A DNA stretch of 64,000 nucleotides from contig CALBZA010000026.1 of NCBI GenBank assembly GCA_937890005.1, forward strand, positions 1-64,000, given 5' to 3'. The DNA is from an uncultured Verrucomicrobia subdivision 3 bacterium (GTDB taxonomy: Bacteria; Verrucomicrobiota; Verrucomicrobiia; Limisphaerales; DASXHY01). Positions 62,063-64,000 of the stretch are shown one piece after another. The notes beneath the pieces were generated by a model. That model was not told the origin of the DNA and did not search any database. It saw nothing but the letters and a program-made list of their open reading frames with translations. The translations under genes and the position numbers were made by a program. How positions within the stretch are numbered: position 1 is the first letter of the stretch; each line of letters starts with the position of its first letter.

Positions 62063-63304
62063 TTGTTTCTCTTGAGAGCTGCCGCTTCAAACTCCCGTCT
62101 CCGGCTTCGCGTCTCTCCCGCCGCGGAATCGCATCTGCGATCCGGTCATCCGTGGCTTTTTGCCGACAGCATCCGCGAACAGAACCGTGAAGGTCATGCC
62201 GGCGAACTCGGAGTCATTTACGACCGGCAGGACCGATTTCTTGCAGTCGGTCTTTACGATCCGACATCACCCATCCGGCTGCGCGTGTTGCATGCAGGCA
62301 AACCGCAAACGATCGACCACGCCTGGTGGGAACAGCGTTTCAGACAATCGATCGATCGACGCCGCGGACTCTTTGACGAGCGAACGAACGGCTATCGTTT
62401 GATCAATGGCGAAAGCGACGGCTGGCCGGGGCTGGTGCTGGATCGCTACGACGAAACGCTTGTTCTGAAAATTTACACGGCAATCTGGCTGCGGCGGCTT
62501 GATGACGTTGTCGCGTTGATCAAACACGAGCTGAATCCCGAACGAATTGTTCTGCGCTGGAGCCGAAATATCTCGGTCGAAGTGAAAGCGGCCATGCGTT
62601 TCGATTCCTCGGATTTCCAAATTCTTCATGGCTCCGAGTGCGATGGCAGCGTGGTCTTCAAAGAAAACGGGTTGCTCTTCGAAGCCGATGTGTTGCGAGG
62701 ACAGAAAACCGGTTTCTTTCTCGACCAACGCGAAAACCGCAGGCGAGTTGGAGAGCTTGCGAACGGACGCACCGTTTTGAACGCATTCAGTTTTTCGGGT
62801 GGATTTTCGCTTTACGCAGCGCGCGGCGGAGCGATGTCAGTCACCGATCTCGACATCAGCGCCCACGCGTTGAAAAGCGCGGAGCGGAACTTTAAACTGA
62901 ACGCAGCCGATCCGAATGCGAGCCGCTGCCGGCATGAGTGTGTTCAAGCCGATACATTCGAGTGGCTGCAACAGAATACGAAACGGAAGTTCGACCTGAT
63001 CATTCTCGATCCGCCGTCGTTTGCAAAACGCGAGGCGGACCGCATCGGAGCCATTCGCGCTTACGAGAAGCTTGCGTTGCTCGGAATGGAACATTTGAAA
63101 CGCGGCGGCATCCTGCTCTGCTGCTCCTGCTCGGCGCATGTCACCGCGCAGGAATTTTTCTCAGCGATTCGATCCGCGGCGAGAAGGTCAGGACTGCGCT
63201 TCGAAGAAATGGAGACGACCCTGCACGCGCCGGATCATCACGCGACGTTCAAGGAAGCCGAGTATCTGAAGGGAATTTATCTCCGGTGCAGTCACGCTGG
63301 CTGA
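62063..63304 (+). CDS. rlmI: RlmI-like 23S rRNA (cytosine-C5) methyltransferase
   Basis: 413 residues. The N-terminal PUA-like domain ([15 protein letters not shown]) is followed by a RlmI/RlmK fold: [15 protein letters not shown], then [16 protein letters not shown], the Rossmann motif [20 protein letters not shown], and [12 protein letters not shown] with the catalytic motif. CCSCSAH carries the catalytic Cys. The enzyme methylates a cytosine of 23S rRNA. The start is a TTG and is uncertain; a TTG at 62072 is equally possible. Confidence 0.85.
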   Translation: MFLLRAAASNSRLRLRVSPAAESHLRSGHPWLFADSIREQNREGHAGELGVIYDRQDRFLAVGLYDPTSPIRLRVLHAGKPQTIDHAWWEQRFRQSIDRRRGLFDERTNGYRLINGESDGWPGLVLDRYDETLVLKIYTAIWLRRLDDVVALIKHELNPERIVLRWSRNISVEVKAAMRFDSSDFQILHGSECDGSVVFKENGLLFEADVLRGQKTGFFLDQRENRRRVGELANGRTVLNAFSFSGGFSLYAARGGAMSVTDLDISAHALKSAERNFKLNAADPNASRCRHECVQADTFEWLQQNTKRKFDLIILDPPSFAKREADRIGAIRAYEKLALLGMEHLKRGGILLCCSCSAHVTAQEFFSAIRSAARRSGLRFEEMETTLHAPDHHATFKEAEYLKGIYLRCSHAG

Positions 63305-63483
63305 CAAAAACCGGCGACTGTCAGAAGTGAACCCGGATGCCGGCAGCCGTTACGAAGTCGAGATGTAGGAAACGAAACTGTTCCGACCGGACGTGTTTTC
63401 AAAGGCTCCGACCATCCCCTCATTGAAGCTGAAATCTGACCCGGCTTGAAATTTCCCGCCGCAGCCGTCACGCTTCGCCGTTC

Positions 63484-64000
63484 ATGAATCGCGTCCGTCT
63501 TCTTTCAGACCAGGTCGCCAACCAGATCGCCGCCGGCGAAGTGGTTGAGCGCCCCGCCAGTGTGGTCAAGGAACTGGTCGAGAACTCGCTCGATGCCAAA
63601 GCCAGTCGAATCGCAGTCGAAATCCAGGCCGGTGGACGCAGCCTGATACGCGTCATCGACGACGGTGTCGGAATGAGCCGCGACGATGCGCTGCTCTGCC
63701 TCGAACGCCATGCCACCAGCAAGATTCAGCGTGCGGAGGATCTCGCCGCAATTTCCACCATGGGTTTCCGGGGCGAAGCGTTGCCCAGCATCGCCAGCGT
63801 GAGCCGGTTCACGCTTACAACCCGCGAACGCGACGGCGATTCGCCCGAAGGCACGCAGGTCATCATCAACGGCGGCAAAATCGCCGAAGTCCGCGCCGCC
63901 GGAACCGCCACAGGCACAACCATCGAAGTCCGCCAGCTGTTCTTCAATCTTCCGGCGCGAAGGAAATTTCTTCGAACCGAAGAAACCGAGGCGGCGCACA
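63484..64000 (+). CDS. mutL: DNA mismatch repair protein MutL, N-terminal part (truncated by window edge)
   Basis: The first 172 residues are present. It begins [20 protein letters not shown], the MutL signature. The GHKL ATPase motifs are [10 protein letters not shown] (motif I), [10 protein letters not shown] (motif II), and [14 protein letters not shown] (motif III). MutL couples mismatch recognition by MutS to strand incision. The gene continues past the right edge. Confidence 0.95.
   Translation, partial: MNRVRLLSDQVANQIAAGEVVERPASVVKELVENSLDAKASRIAVEIQAGGRSLIRVIDDGVGMSRDDALLCLERHATSKIQRAEDLAAISTMGFRGEALPSIASVSRFTLTTRERDGDSPEGTQVIINGGKIAEVRAAGTATGTTIEVRQLFFNLPARRKFLRTEETEAAH

Overview
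The window looks like a chromosomal segment of a Verrucomicrobiota bacterium (Pedosphaera/Limisphaera-like is my best guess). The clues are secreted autotransporter-type beta-strand-repeat proteins, H-X9-DG pseudopilins, PAS-rich sensor kinases, a fused CcoNO cbb3 oxidase and the style of the intergenic repeats. No rRNA, tRNA or CRISPR array was seen, so the placement rests on protein families only.

Layout. 1-872: 3' end of hsdM. 1258-4470 (-): large secreted beta-strand-repeat protein. 4782-8401: membrane sensor kinase and LuxR-type response regulator, with yjbQ translationally coupled behind them. 8527-19733: an 11.2-kb mobile element inserted inside yjbQ. 19729-21456: the yjbQ 3' part, a DUF2971-like cassette, then a second near-identical yjbQ 3' part. 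21661-26657: REC-PAS-kinase, HDOD regulator and degenerate HD-GYP regulator. 26697-35131 (-): cbb3 oxidase structural and assembly genes. 35571-38849: glgC, a small membrane-protein chain, a methyltransferase and a dienelactone hydrolase. 39034-43966: glycogen-binding-domain protein, TolC, two pseudopilins, and a REC-HisKA_3 kinase. 44207-50428: trigger factor and a giant Ig/pectinesterase secreted protein. 50509-55257 (-): an oversized pyruvate:ferredoxin oxidoreductase. 55614-60486: UreF-like protein, AIM24 protein and a HlyD/ABC exporter. 60608-64000: NDH-2, an RlmI-like methyltransferase and the start of mutL.

The most interesting part is the yjbQ locus. A large serine integrase element has split YjbQ after Met44 at the conserved NAM-HIT motif. 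Joining the left and right ends on paper restores a 139-codon yjbQ ORF exactly. In the excised circle the integrase frame would run through attP and end in an ATGA overlap with the first gene of the element, so integration would change the integrase C-terminus and uncouple that gene. The element carries terminase small-like and large subunits but no capsid or tail genes, an Abi_alpha-type protein, a second small recombinase and an iteron-like repeat block. This is the gene content of a phage satellite or a packaging-capable island. Just downstream, a 279-bp duplication of the yjbQ 3' end (2 differences) brackets a DUF2971-like gene. That is what an older insertion that carried a replacement 3' end would leave behind, so yjbQ looks like a repeated integration hotspot.

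The remaining regions are ordinary host genes for microaerobic respiration, glycogen synthesis, signalling, secretion and DNA repair.
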